Shown piece by piece: positions 26,036 through 36,700 of a stretch of DNA of 64,000 nucleotides. A program made the translations under genes and the position numbers. This DNA is from Sphingomonas limnosediminicola (lineage in GTDB: Bacteria > Pseudomonadota > Alphaproteobacteria > Sphingomonadales > Sphingomonadaceae). Each line of letters opens with the position of its first letter. The first letter of the stretch is position 1. The stretch lies in NCBI RefSeq assembly GCF_039537965.1, contig NZ_BAABBM010000001.1, forward strand, positions 1,612,001 to 1,676,000, written 5' to 3'. The notes below the pieces were generated by a model. The model did no database searches and was not told the origin of the DNA. It saw only the letters and a program-made list of their open reading frames with translations.

Positions 26036-28323
26036 GGCCGCCGCGCCGCCTGCCGCTGTTGCCGGGCATGCGCATCGCCGGCCGCCAGGACTGCCAGCAT
26101 CACCAGATCCGACGCCGTCGCCGTCATCGGCGCGATCTGCACCGGATGCTCGAGTCCGAGCACATAAGGCCCAAGCACACTCTCGCCGCCAAGCTCACGC
26201 AGAAGTTTCGCAGACAGGCTCGCCGACTGAAGGCCCGGCATGACGAGGATGTTCGCCGGCCCTGACAGGCGGCTGAACGTGTAGAAACGCTGTTGCAGCT
26301 CGTAATTTAGCGCGACGTCAGGCGCCATTTCACCTTCATATTCGAAGTCGGTCTGGAACCCGTCGAGGATCGTCACGGCCTCGCGCAGCTCTTCGATGTG
26401 CATGCCCGGTGGATTGCCGAACGTCGTGTAGCTGGTGAACGAAACGCGCGGCTCGAGTCCCATTCGCCGCGCGAAAGCAGACGCCCGCAGCGCAATGGCC
26501 GCATATTGCTGTGCCGTCGGGCGCTCGGTCACGGCGGTATCGGCGATGAGCACGGTGTGGCCGCGGCCGACGATGACGTTGATTCCGAACGGCGTCGCGC
26601 CCGGTTCGTCGTCGATTACCGTGCGCACCTGGCGCAGCGACTGGCTGAACGGCCGAGTGGTGCCGGTGATCATCGCATCCGCCTCGCCGAGCGACAGCAT
26701 CGCCGCAGCAAAATAGTTGCGGTCCTGGTTCACCATCCGCTCGATCTCGCGCTTCAGAAAACCGTGGCGCTGATGCTTCTGGTAGATGTGCTCGACTGCG
26801 CGGCCGACCAGCGGCGAGTTGCGGCTGTTGAGCACCTCATATTCCTGCGGGTTGTCGACGCCCATTTCCTTGAGCAGGTCGTAGACATCCTCGCGCCCGA
26901 CCAGCACCGGCGTGCCGTAACCGTTTTCCTTGAATGCGATTGCTGCGCGCAGGACGTTTGGCTCCTCGCCCTCGGCGAACAACACCCGCTTCGGGTTAGC
27001 TCGCGCGCCCTCGTAGGCAAGACTCATCACGCCGACCGTCGGATTCAGCCGTGCCCGCAGCTGCTCGCGATACGCTTCCATGTCGGGAATCGGCTTCTGC
27101 GCGACACCGCTCTTCACCGCCGCTTCCGCAACGGCCGCCGCAACTATCTCCATCAGCCGCGGATCGAACGGTGCGGGAATGATATATTCGCGCCCGAAGC
27201 TGTGCGAGCGGCCGCCGTAGGCCCGCGCCACCTCTTCGGGCACCGGCTCGCGCGCGAGCTCAGCCAATGCTTCCGCTGCCGCGATCTTCATCTCGTCGTT
27301 GATCGCCGTCGCGCGCACATCGAGCGCCCCGCGGAAGATGAACGGGAAGCCGAGCACGTTGTTGACTTGGTTCGGGAAATCCGACCGGCCGGTCGCAATG
27401 ATCGCATCCGGCCGCGCTTCCATGGCCAGCGGGGGCCAGATCTCGGGGTCCGGATTGGCCATGGCGAAGATGATTGGCTCCTTCCCCATCGTCTTCACCA
27501 TCTCGGGCGTCAGCACGTTGGCCGCCGACAGGCCCAGAAACACGTCGGCGCCGACCAGCGCTTCGGCAAGCGTCTCGCGGTCCGTGTCGACGGCATGCGC
27601 CGACTTCCACTGATCGAGGTCGTCGCGCGTCTTGGTGATGACGCCCTTGCGATCGCACATCAGCACATGGTCGTGGCGGACGCCCATCGCCTTGATCAAT
27701 TCGGTGCAGGCGATCGCCGCTGCTCCAGCGCCGTTCACCACCACGCGAATGTCGCGCATTTCGCGGCCGGTCAGGTGGCAGGCGTTGATGAGCCCGGCCG
27801 CGGTGATGATCGCCGTCCCGTGCTGGTCGTCGTGGAAGACCGGGATGTTCATCCGTTCGCGCAGCGTCTGTTCGATGATGAAGCAATCGGGCGCGGCAAT
27901 GTCTTCGAGATTGATGCCGCCGAAGCTCGGCTCAAGCAGTTCGACCGCGTCGATGAAACGCGCTGCATCTTCGGTGTTCAGTTCCAGATCGATTGCATCC
28001 ACGTCGGCGAAGCGCTTGAACAGCACTGCCTTGCCTTCCATCACCGGCTTCGACGCAAGCGCGCCCAAATTGCCAAGCCCAAGGATGGCCGTGCCGTTGG
28101 AGATGACGGCGACCAGATTGCCCTTCGCCGTATAGTCGTAGGCGCAGCCCGGGTTCTCGGCGATCGCGCGCACTGGGACCGCGACGCCGGGCGAATAAGC
28201 GAGCGCGAGGTCGCGCTGCGTCGCCATCGGCTTCGACGCGATAATTTCGATCTTCCCCGGCCGGCCTCGCGAATGGAACTCGAGCGCTTCGGCTTCAGTA
28301 TATCTGACATTGCTTTCCGACAT
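26032..28323 (-). CDS. maeB: NADP-dependent malic enzyme with phosphotransacetylase-like domain
   Basis: A 763-residue two-domain protein. The N-terminal part (about 1-425) is malic enzyme: YSPGVAVPV, GLGNLGALASKPVMEGK and the Rossmann motif VVNGAGAAAIACTEL near residue 193. The C-terminal part (about 430-763) is a phosphotransacetylase-like domain (VLFAEGEEPNVLRAA, ITGTTRPFSQSL) that is regulatory, not catalytic, in characterised MaeB proteins. It converts malate to pyruvate and NADPH and fits functionally with pyruvate kinase. It is divergent from mutS with about 90 bases between. Confidence 0.95.
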   Translation of the reverse strand: MSESNVRYTEAEALEFHSRGRPGKIEIIASKPMATQRDLALAYSPGVAVPVRAIAENPGCAYDYTAKGNLVAVISNGTAILGLGNLGALASKPVMEGKAVLFKRFADVDAIDLELNTEDAARFIDAVELLEPSFGGINLEDIAAPDCFIIEQTLRERMNIPVFHDDQHGTAIITAAGLINACHLTGREMRDIRVVVNGAGAAAIACTELIKAMGVRHDHVLMCDRKGVITKTRDDLDQWKSAHAVDTDRETLAEALVGADVFLGLSAANVLTPEMVKTMGKEPIIFAMANPDPEIWPPLAMEARPDAIIATGRSDFPNQVNNVLGFPFIFRGALDVRATAINDEMKIAAAEALAELAREPVPEEVARAYGGRSHSFGREYIIPAPFDPRLMEIVAAAVAEAAVKSGVAQKPIPDMEAYREQLRARLNPTVGVMSLAYEGARANPKRVLFAEGEEPNVLRAAIAFKENGYGTPVLVGREDVYDLLKEMGVDNPQEYEVLNSRNSPLVGRAVEHIYQKHQRHGFLKREIERMVNQDRNYFAAAMLSLGEADAMITGTTRPFSQSLRQVRTVIDDEPGATPFGINVIVGRGHTVLIADTAVTERPTAQQYAAIALRASAFARRMGLEPRVSFTSYTTFGNPPGMHIEELREAVTILDGFQTDFEYEGEMAPDVALNYELQQRFYTFSRLSGPANILVMPGLQSASLSAKLLRELGGESVLGPYVLGLEHPVQIAPMTATASDLVMLAVLAAGDAHARQQRQAARRP

Positions 28324-28413
28324 GGGGCCGGGCCTTAGGCACTGGCCCGCAAAGAGTCACGGCCAAGCCCATTCGGAGTCGCATGGCGCGGGCCGAGCGG
28401 CTACCAATCAGCA

Positions 28414-31014
28414 ATGGCTCGCGCCGACGCTCCGACACCCATGATGGTCCAGTACAAGCGCCTCAAGGAAGAGGCGGCGGACGCATTGCTGTTCTATCGC
28501 ATGGGCGACTTTTTCGAGCTGTTCTTCGACGACGCAAAGGTCGCCTCAGCCTGCCTGGACATCGCGCTGACCAAGCGCGGCGAGGATTCGGGCGAGCCGA
28601 TCCCGATGTGCGGTGTGCCTGCCCATTCGGCCGAATCCTATCTCGCGCGGTTGATCAAGGCGGGCCACCGCGTCGCCATCGCCGAGCAGACGGAGAGCCC
28701 CGCCGAGGCCCGCAAGGCGCGCGGTTCGAAGGCACTGGTCGACCGCGCCATCATCCGCCTCGTCACGCCCGGCACGCTGACGGAAGAAACGTTGCTCGAA
28801 TCATCGGCGGCCAACTGGCTAGCGGCCGTCGGGCGCGCCGGCGACGACTGGGCGATTGCCGCGGCGGACATTTCGACCGGGCGGTTCGAGCTGATCGCGC
28901 TCGGGACGGGCGAATTGGCGGCCGAGTTCGCGCGCCTGTCGCCGGCGGAAACCATCGCCGACGGATCGATACCCGGCGTGCGGACCTCGGCGGGCAAAGG
29001 CGGCTTCGACAGCCTTGCCGGCGAACGTGCGCTCAAAGCGCGTTTCGGTCTGGCAACGCTCGACGGCTTGGGCACGCCATCGCGTGCCGAACTGGCGGCA
29101 GCAGGCGGCATGCTCGCCTATCTCGACGCGACACAGAAGGGCGCCGGCATCCTGCTCGACGCACCGCGCCGCGTGGCGCGCGCCCGCCACATGGCGATCG
29201 ACGCCGCCACGCGCGACAGCCTTGAACTGGCGCGCTCGGTTGGCGGCGGCGTAGCCGGCAGCCTGCTCGGCGAAATCGACCGCTGCCAGACTGCCGCTGG
29301 CCGTCGCTTACTCTGCGAGGACATCGGCGCGCCGCTGACGGATAAGCACCTGATCGAAGCCCGTCTGGCGCTGGTCGAATGGCTGCACGAAGATGCGATC
29401 CGCCGCGCCCGCGTGCGCCAAGCGCTCAAAGCCATGCCGGACTTCGCACGGGCGTTGGCACGGCTCGCCGCCGGGCGCGGGAGCCCACGCGACCTATCCC
29501 TGCTCCGAGACGGCCTCGCCGCCGCCGCGGCGCTGAAGGCCGAGCTGGAAGCCGAACCGCTGATCCCGGCCCTACTGACGTCCTTGCTGCCGAAGCTCGG
29601 CCGCCATGATGCGATCATCGAGAAATTCACGCGGGCGCTCGTCGAGTCTCCGCCGATCGATGCGTCGAAAGGCGGGTACATCGCGGAAGGGTACGACCCG
29701 CAGCTCGACGCACTGCGCGACGCGGCATCAAACGGTCGTCGGGCCATCGCCGCGCTGGAAAGCCGCTACCGCGATGCCACCGGTGTCGGCTCGCTTAAGA
29801 TCCGCCACAATGCGGTGCTCGGCTATCATGTCGAGGTCTCCGCGAAGAACGCCGACCGCTTGATGGCGCCTGACAGCGGATTCACGCACCGCCAGACGCT
29901 GGCCGGGGTCGTCCGCTTCAACTCGCCCGAGCTGCACGAGGAGGCCGCACAGGTCGTCGAGGCCGGCAGCCGCGCTCTCGCCGCCGAAGCCGCGCACGCC
30001 GAAGAGCTGACGGACCTCGCTGTCGCCGCCGCCCCGCTGATCACTGCGACCGCCGAGGCCATCGCCCGGATCGATGTCGCCGCTTCGAACGCCGAACGGG
30101 CAGCCGAAGGCGGGTGGGTGCTCCCGCAGCTTGTCGAGCAGCCGTGCCTCGAGGTCGACGCCGGCCGTCACCCGGTCGTCGAGACCGCCCTCAAGGGCAG
30201 CGGCGAGCGGTTCGTCGCCAACGACCTCGCGCTCGGACCGAACGACCGGCTGTGGCTGATCACCGGCCCTAACATGGGCGGCAAATCGACCTTTCTCCGC
30301 CAAGCCGCGCTCATCGCCGTTCTCGCCCAGTCGGGCTCCTATGTTCCCGCTGCCCGTGCGAAGGTCGGGATCGTCGACCGGCTGTTCAGCCGCGTTGGCG
30401 CCTCCGACAATCTCGCGCGCGGCCGCTCGACCTTCATGGTCGAGATGGTCGAAACCGCCGCCATTCTCGCGCAGGCGACGCCCAAGAGCCTCGTCATTCT
30501 CGACGAGATCGGGCGTGGCACCTCGACCTACGACGGGCTCGCCATCGCCTGGGCGGTGGTGGAAGCGATGCACGACCAGGCCAAGTGCCGAACCCTGTTC
30601 GCCACCCACTATCATGAGCTTACCCGCCTCGCGGGGCGGCTCGACGCCTTATCGCTTCACCACGTCCGCGCCCGCGAATGGAAGGGCGATCTCGTCCTTC
30701 TCCACGAAGTCGCTGGCGGCGCGGCCGACCGTAGCTACGGCATCGCCGTTGCCAAGCTCGCTGGCCTGCCGCCGACGGTCGTTGCGCGCGCGCGGTCGGT
30801 GCTGGCCAAGCTCGAGGCGGGGCGCGACGCGACCGGCGGAATTGCGGCAGGGCTCGACGACCTGCCCCTGTTTGCCGCGACGGCCGATGCCGAGCCCGCG
30901 CCCGATCCGATCTTGGCGGCGCTGGACGCCGTGGATCCTGACAGCCTTTCCCCGCGCGAGGCGCTCGACGCGCTCTACCAGCTTAAAAGGCTGGCAGCCG
31001 AGCAGGGGAAATGA
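28414..31014 (+). CDS. mutS: DNA mismatch repair protein MutS
   Basis: An 866-residue mismatch-recognition ATPase. The N-terminal FYRMGDFFELFFDDA holds the mismatch-wedging Phe-x-Glu motif region. Walker A GPNMGGKSTFLRQ is near residue 618, Walker B DEIGRGTSTYDG near 696, and ATHYHEL is present, with the C-terminal dimerisation segment. It overlaps glnD by ATGA. mutL is not in the window. Confidence 0.97.
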   Translation: MARADAPTPMMVQYKRLKEEAADALLFYRMGDFFELFFDDAKVASACLDIALTKRGEDSGEPIPMCGVPAHSAESYLARLIKAGHRVAIAEQTESPAEARKARGSKALVDRAIIRLVTPGTLTEETLLESSAANWLAAVGRAGDDWAIAAADISTGRFELIALGTGELAAEFARLSPAETIADGSIPGVRTSAGKGGFDSLAGERALKARFGLATLDGLGTPSRAELAAAGGMLAYLDATQKGAGILLDAPRRVARARHMAIDAATRDSLELARSVGGGVAGSLLGEIDRCQTAAGRRLLCEDIGAPLTDKHLIEARLALVEWLHEDAIRRARVRQALKAMPDFARALARLAAGRGSPRDLSLLRDGLAAAAALKAELEAEPLIPALLTSLLPKLGRHDAIIEKFTRALVESPPIDASKGGYIAEGYDPQLDALRDAASNGRRAIAALESRYRDATGVGSLKIRHNAVLGYHVEVSAKNADRLMAPDSGFTHRQTLAGVVRFNSPELHEEAAQVVEAGSRALAAEAAHAEELTDLAVAAAPLITATAEAIARIDVAASNAERAAEGGWVLPQLVEQPCLEVDAGRHPVVETALKGSGERFVANDLALGPNDRLWLITGPNMGGKSTFLRQAALIAVLAQSGSYVPAARAKVGIVDRLFSRVGASDNLARGRSTFMVEMVETAAILAQATPKSLVILDEIGRGTSTYDGLAIAWAVVEAMHDQAKCRTLFATHYHELTRLAGRLDALSLHHVRAREWKGDLVLLHEVAGGAADRSYGIAVAKLAGLPPTVVARARSVLAKLEAGRDATGGIAAGLDDLPLFAATADAEPAPDPILAALDAVDPDSLSPREALDALYQLKRLAAEQGK

Positions 31015-33725
31015 GCCAACCCGACGTCCTCGATCAGCGCGCGATCATCGACCGCCGTGAAGTCGCGGATCGACTGGCTGCTCTGACCGACCAGAAAAGC
31101 CACGGCGAGGCCGTCGCAATCCTCGGGCAAGCGCTTGCTCATGGCCGCGCGGAGATCGCACGCCGCCTGACCGAGCAGCCCGGCAACGGCCGCGCCGCCG
31201 CGCAGGCGACGGCATTCCTCCACGATCAGCTCATGCGCCTCGCTTTCGAGTTCGTTGGCGGCCCGTCCCACGACTTCGCGCTCGTCGGTCTCGGCGGCAC
31301 CGGGCGCGGCGAGATGGCGCCGTTCAGCGATCTCGACCTCATGTTCCTGACCACAAAGGCCGCGACACCGGAGCAGGAACGAGCGTCCGAGGCGATGCTC
31401 CACCTGCTGTGGGACCTTAAGCTGAAGGTCGGCCATTCCTTCCGCTCGACGCCGCAACTCCTAGCGCTCGCCAAGAAGGATATGAGTGTCAGAACCGCAT
31501 TCCTCGAAGCGCGACTGATCTGGGGCAACGCGGCTCTGTTCGACGCTGCCATGCTCCGCTTCCGCAAAGAGGTCGTCGCGGGCACAGCTGCGGAATTCGT
31601 CACTGCCAAGCTCGCCGAGCGTGACGCGCGTCACGTTAGGATGGGTGACAGCCGCTATGTGGTCGAACCGAACGTCAAGGATGGCAAAGGTGGCCTACGC
31701 GATCTCCACGCCCTCTATTGGATCGGCAAATATGTGCACGGCGTCGAGCGACCCGCAGACCTCGTCGGCGCAGGGCTCCTGACCGCCGCGGAGTTCCGCC
31801 GCTTCGACCGCGCCGAGCGCTTCCTCTGGTCAGTACGCTCGCACCTGCACCTGCTCGCCGGCCGGCCCGAGGAGAGGCTCAACTTCGAATATCAGCCCCG
31901 CATTGCGGAAATCATGCATTACGCCGACCGGCCCGGGAAATCCGCGGTCGAGCGCTTCATGCAATTCTACTTCCTCAACGCGAAGACCGTCGGCGACCTC
32001 ACCGGCGTGTTCCTCGCGCAGCTCGACGAGCAAATGGGCAAGAAGGGCTTCCGGTTCGCGCTTCCGACCATCCGCCGCCGGCCCAAGCGCCTCAGCGGAT
32101 TCGTCCTCGACCGCGGACGTATTTCGATTCCGGCGGACGACTTCTTCCGGGCTGAGCCGGTTCGCCTGCTCGAGATGTTTGCGCTCGCCGCTCGCGAGAC
32201 GCTGCAAATTCATCCGATCGCGATGCGCGCGGCAGCGCGGGACGCAGTCCTCATCGATCACGCCGTGCGCCGCGATCGGCGCGCCAATGCCTTGTTCCTC
32301 GAAGTACTCACCTGCAGGCAGTCGCCTGAGATCGTGCTCCGCTGGATGAACGAAGCCGGCGTCTTCGGCCGCTTCGTTCCCGACTTCGGCCGTGTCGTCG
32401 CGCAGATGCAGTTCGACATGTATCACCACTATACCGTCGACGAGCATTCGATTCGTGCGATCGGCCTGGTGGCGGCAATCGAGCGCGGCGACCTCAAGCA
32501 GGATCACCCGCTCTCCACTGCCATCGTGCAAAAGCAGATCGCGTCGCGCCGCGTGCTTTATGTGGCGGTGCTGCTGCACGACATCGCCAAGGGACGTGGC
32601 GGCGACCATAGCGAGATTGGCGCCGAGATCGCGCTCAAGCTTTGCCCGCGCTTCGGGCTCGACGCGGCGGAAACCGAGACCGTGTCGTGGCTCGTCCGCT
32701 ATCACCTCCTGCTGTCGTCGACGGCGTTCAAACGCGACCTCGCCGACCCCAAGACGATCGACGATTTCGTCCGCCAGGTGCAAAGCCCCGAGCGGTTACG
32801 GCTCCTTCTGGTGCTCACCGTCGTCGACATCCGCGCCGTGGGCCCCGGCATTTGGAACGAATGGAAGCGCACGCTCCTGCGTACTTTGTTCGAGGCCGCC
32901 GAAGAGCGCCTCCGTCTTGGCCACAAGCAGCACGGACGGTCCGAGCTGGTGTCGCTGCGGCAGAAGGATCTCGCCGATGCACTCGGCTGGAAGAGCTCCG
33001 CGATCCGTGCGCACGCGAACCGCCTGAGCGACAGCTATTGGCTAGCCGAGCCGCTGTCCTGGCAAATCGCCAATGCCCGGCAAGTGGCGGCCGCCGAAGC
33101 ACGCTTCGGGGACGTCAAGCCGAGCGTGACGGTCGAGGACGATGCCGAGAGCGGCGCCACCCGGGTCAGCGTCTTCACGCCCGATCGTGAGGGCCTCTTC
33201 TACCGCATCTGCGCTGGCCTCGCCTCGGCGGGCGCGAACATCATCGATGCCAGGATCCACACCACGCGCGACGGGATGGCGCTCGACAATCTCCTCATCC
33301 TCGACGGCCGCAACAAGCCGTATCACGACCGCCGCTTGCGCAACCGGCTCGTGAAGTCGGTCGAGCAGGCACTCACCAGCAAAGAGCCGCCACCCCTTCC
33401 AGCCGCCGAGCCGGGACGACCGCGCAGCAGTGCGTTCGAGGTCGCGCCGTCAGTTGCCATTGCCGATCGTGCTTCAACCCGAACTACGGTTGTCGAAGTG
33501 AACGCTCGCGACCGCCCGGCGCTGCTGGCGTCGCTGGCGGCGGCCATTCACGGCCAGCATCACCAGATCCACTCTGCGCACATCGCAACATTCGGCGAGC
33601 GCGCGGTCGACGTTTTCTACCTCACGCGCGCCGACGGGCGAAAGCTCGACCAGCAGGATATCGACGCCCTGCGAAGCGCGCTGCTCGCCGCGACGACGCA
33701 GGCCTCGGAAGCACAAGCCGCATAA
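31011..33725 (+). CDS. glnD: [Protein-PII] uridylyltransferase/uridylyl-removing enzyme
   Basis: A 904-residue nitrogen sensor. The nucleotidyltransferase motif GGTGRGEMAPFSDLDL is near residue 94, the HD domain LLHDIAKGRGGDHSEIG near residue 520, and two ACT domains (about 715-800 and 825-900) close the protein; these bind glutamine. It modifies PII proteins. The mutS-glnD pair is common in alphaproteobacteria. A strong hairpin follows the stop. Confidence 0.96.
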   Translation: MSQPDVLDQRAIIDRREVADRLAALTDQKSHGEAVAILGQALAHGRAEIARRLTEQPGNGRAAAQATAFLHDQLMRLAFEFVGGPSHDFALVGLGGTGRGEMAPFSDLDLMFLTTKAATPEQERASEAMLHLLWDLKLKVGHSFRSTPQLLALAKKDMSVRTAFLEARLIWGNAALFDAAMLRFRKEVVAGTAAEFVTAKLAERDARHVRMGDSRYVVEPNVKDGKGGLRDLHALYWIGKYVHGVERPADLVGAGLLTAAEFRRFDRAERFLWSVRSHLHLLAGRPEERLNFEYQPRIAEIMHYADRPGKSAVERFMQFYFLNAKTVGDLTGVFLAQLDEQMGKKGFRFALPTIRRRPKRLSGFVLDRGRISIPADDFFRAEPVRLLEMFALAARETLQIHPIAMRAAARDAVLIDHAVRRDRRANALFLEVLTCRQSPEIVLRWMNEAGVFGRFVPDFGRVVAQMQFDMYHHYTVDEHSIRAIGLVAAIERGDLKQDHPLSTAIVQKQIASRRVLYVAVLLHDIAKGRGGDHSEIGAEIALKLCPRFGLDAAETETVSWLVRYHLLLSSTAFKRDLADPKTIDDFVRQVQSPERLRLLLVLTVVDIRAVGPGIWNEWKRTLLRTLFEAAEERLRLGHKQHGRSELVSLRQKDLADALGWKSSAIRAHANRLSDSYWLAEPLSWQIANARQVAAAEARFGDVKPSVTVEDDAESGATRVSVFTPDREGLFYRICAGLASAGANIIDARIHTTRDGMALDNLLILDGRNKPYHDRRLRNRLVKSVEQALTSKEPPPLPAAEPGRPRSSAFEVAPSVAIADRASTRTTVVEVNARDRPALLASLAAAIHGQHHQIHSAHIATFGERAVDVFYLTRADGRKLDQQDIDALRSALLAATTQASEAQAA

Positions 33726-33730
33726 GAGAA

Positions 33731-33754
33731 GGGCCTCGCATTGCTGCGAGGCCC
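33731..33754. terminator. Hairpin terminator between glnD and the TonB-dependent receptor
   Basis: GGGCCTCGCA pairs perfectly with TGCGAGGCCC around a TTGC loop, giving a 10-base-pair stem. It lies 6 bases after the glnD stop and 23 bases beyond the convergent receptor stop, so it can serve both directions. No clear T-run follows in either direction, so termination efficiency is uncertain. Confidence 0.75.
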
Positions 33755-33776
33755 CGATCTTGCTGTCCCCTGTCGG

Positions 33777-36700
33777 TTAGCCGCGCTCTGGCGCCGGCGG
33801 TGGCGGGGGCGGTGGAGGCGGCGGCGCCGGGCAGGTGTCGCTCGCTAGGATTACCGATCCATCCGGGCAGCTCTGCGTCGCCGGCGGTGGCGGCGGTGGA
33901 GGCGGCGGCGCTTCGTAGACCGGCGGCGCGGCCTTGTGGAAGCCGAGCTTTCCACGCAGCGTCAGGCCGAAGGTCCGCGGCTCGCCGAGGAAGCCGGCAT
34001 AAAGCTGGGTCGAACGCGGGTAGAACCCGGCTTCGACACCGCGCGTCGTGCCGCTGCCCTGCACCGGCGCATCGAAGCCGACCTGCAGATAGTTCTGGTC
34101 GAACACGTTCTGCGCCCAGGCTTCGATCGCCCAGTGGTCGTCCCGTCCGTGCAGTCCGATGCGCGCATTGACCACGGTGAACGCCTTCTGCACCTTTTCG
34201 ATGTCGAGGTCGGAGCCGGTGTTGAAGTGGCTCATGTGCCGGAAGTCCGCGTAGACGAGGCCCCGTAGGCCGCCTCCACCGATCGGCGGTGTCCACGCGA
34301 TCGAGCCCGTCGCCGTCCATTCCGCCGAGTTCGATACCCGGCGTCCCGGAAGCTGGAACAAGGCGTTGGTCAGCGGACGCCCGTCCGCACCGACCAGATT
34401 GTCGCGATACTTGGTGTTGGCGAGCACGAGGCCGCCGTTGATCGCGAGGTCGGTCAACGGACGCGTGAACGCTTCCAGCTCGAAGCCGTAGTTCTTCACG
34501 CCCGCGCGGGTTTTGCCCGTGCAGGCGCCGGTGACCGGGTTGTTGTCGCTATCCGCGCCGCCCAGGTCCTCGCTGCAGCTGTTCACGTTCTCGACGATGA
34601 AGTTGAGACCGTTGAAGGTGTTCAGCTGGAAGTTCTTGAAGAGCTGGTGGAACAGCGCGACGTTGATGTCGATGCCGCGGCCATTGTACTTCGCGCCGAG
34701 TTCAAACGCGTCGTTCGTTTCCGGCTTGAAGGTGAGGTCCGCGGCCGAAGCGACATGGCCCTGACAGCCGACCTGCGTCGAGGTGTAGCAGATGGCTCCC
34801 GAGCCCGGCAGGCCGTTCGGTGTCGTGGTCGCGCGCCATAGTGCGGAGCGATCGAGGTTGAAGCCGCCCGCCTTGTAACCGCGCGAATAGCTTGCGTAGG
34901 TCAGCAAGCGCGGCGTCGGCTTCCAGCTTAGCACCGCAGTGCCGGACACGCGGCTTTCGGTCAGCTTGTCGTCGAGGCCGAGGCTGCCGCCCGGAATGCT
35001 CGGAATGACGCACGGAAGCTGCGCAAGCGAGGCGAACGGTGAGCCGGAGATCGCCGTGCACAACAGCCCGCCGACGTCGGCGAGATCGCCGTTCAGGCGC
35101 TTTTGCTCATGCGTGTAGCGTGCACCGAGCGTCAGCTTGAGCGTCGGCGTGAACGAGATGATGTTGTGCGTGAACAGCGCCCAGTTGTTGCTCGTCTGGC
35201 GCCAGCTGTCGTTCAGTCCCGCGCCGGTGAAGCCCGACGGCGCACCAAGCAACGTTCCGATGTTCGTGAAGCCGCTGTTGGTGAACGGCGGGGCGCTGAA
35301 GTTCGCCGATACGCCCGGCCCTCCGGTGTTGTTGAGGCGGGCAAAGGCCGACAATGCGCTGATGTTGCCGGCAAGCGCTGTCGCGAGCGGGATATTCCCC
35401 GCCAAGACCGCCGCATTATACTGCCCGACAAGCGCCGCGCGGACGCCGGTGGCGACCGGCGTGTTGAAGCAGGTCGGCGACGCGCCCGGCGCAAGGATGC
35501 TAGCTGGAACGCCGGGGCTGCTCGCGAAATTCGCGGCCACGAGACAGTTCGCGTAGCGGCTGTAATCGGCGCCGTACGAAAGGTTGTCGTCGACCCGCAG
35601 CTTTTCATTCGCGTAGTAGCCGCCGACGAGCCAGTCGAGATGGTTGGCAAAGGCGCTGCCCTGAAGCCGAAGCTCCTGGCTGAACGTCTTGAAGCGGTTG
35701 AACGAACCGCCGTCGCTGTCGCGATAAAGGATGTCGAGGTTGTTGAAGTCGGCATCCTGGCCGCGCTGATAATTGTTGTAGCGATAGGCCGTGATGGAGG
35801 TCAGTTCGCCCCAGCCCAGGTCGAGTACGCCTTCACCCGACAGGCCCCAGTCGCGCACGTCCGAAGCATAATCGCGGCCCGGAGTGATCGAGACCTTCCG
35901 GGCGTAGGTGTCGTCGTTGATGATGCCACCCAGCGCGCGTTCGATGCCCGCGATCGTCGACGGCTGCTTGCCGGCGGAAGTGACGTCGAACGCCGGCAAA
36001 TAGGGCGCGGCGCAGCATTCTTCCTTGCGCTTTGCGTAGTCACCGATGACGCGGAACGAGAAATTGTCGCTCGGCTGGAACAGGACCTGGCCGCGAACGA
36101 GGAAGCGGTCGCGGTCGTTGACGCGGCGACCCGAGACGACATCCTTCAGGAAGCCGTCGCGCTTCACATAAACCGAGTCGAGGCGCACCGCGATGGTATC
36201 GGTAAGGCCGCCAGTCGCGCTCTCCTCGAGACGCACGAAGCCATAATTGCCGACATCGATCTGACCCGCGAATTCGGGGTCGAAACGCGGCTTTGCAGTG
36301 ATGATCGAAATAAGGCCGGCGGACGTGTTGCGGCCGAACAGTGTACCTTGCGGTCCGCGCAGCACTTCGATGCGGTCGAGTGCGCCGAGTTCGGTGAGAC
36401 CCATGCCAGCGCGCGAGCGGTAGACGCCGTCGATGAAGACGCCGACCGAGCCTTCGAGGCCGGGGTTGTCGCCGACGGTGCCGATGCCGCGGATGCGGGC
36501 GACGGCGGCGCCACCTTCGGACGAGGTCGACGATACCAGCAGCGACGGCGAAACCTGGTTGAGCTGCCGAATGTCGGTCGCGCCCGTGTACTTAAGGCTC
36601 TGCGCGGTGACCGCGCTGACCGCCATCGGGACATCGGAGAGTGCTTCGTTACGCCGCGTCGCGGTGATGACGATGTCGCCGGTGTCGACCGGCTGCTGTT

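Noticed and set aside
26398..28338. A 646-codon open frame on the plus strand across maeB
   Set aside because: It is the exact antisense of a well-recognised malic enzyme. High GC at third positions leaves long open antisense frames; the translation is rich in Arg and His and has no family pattern.
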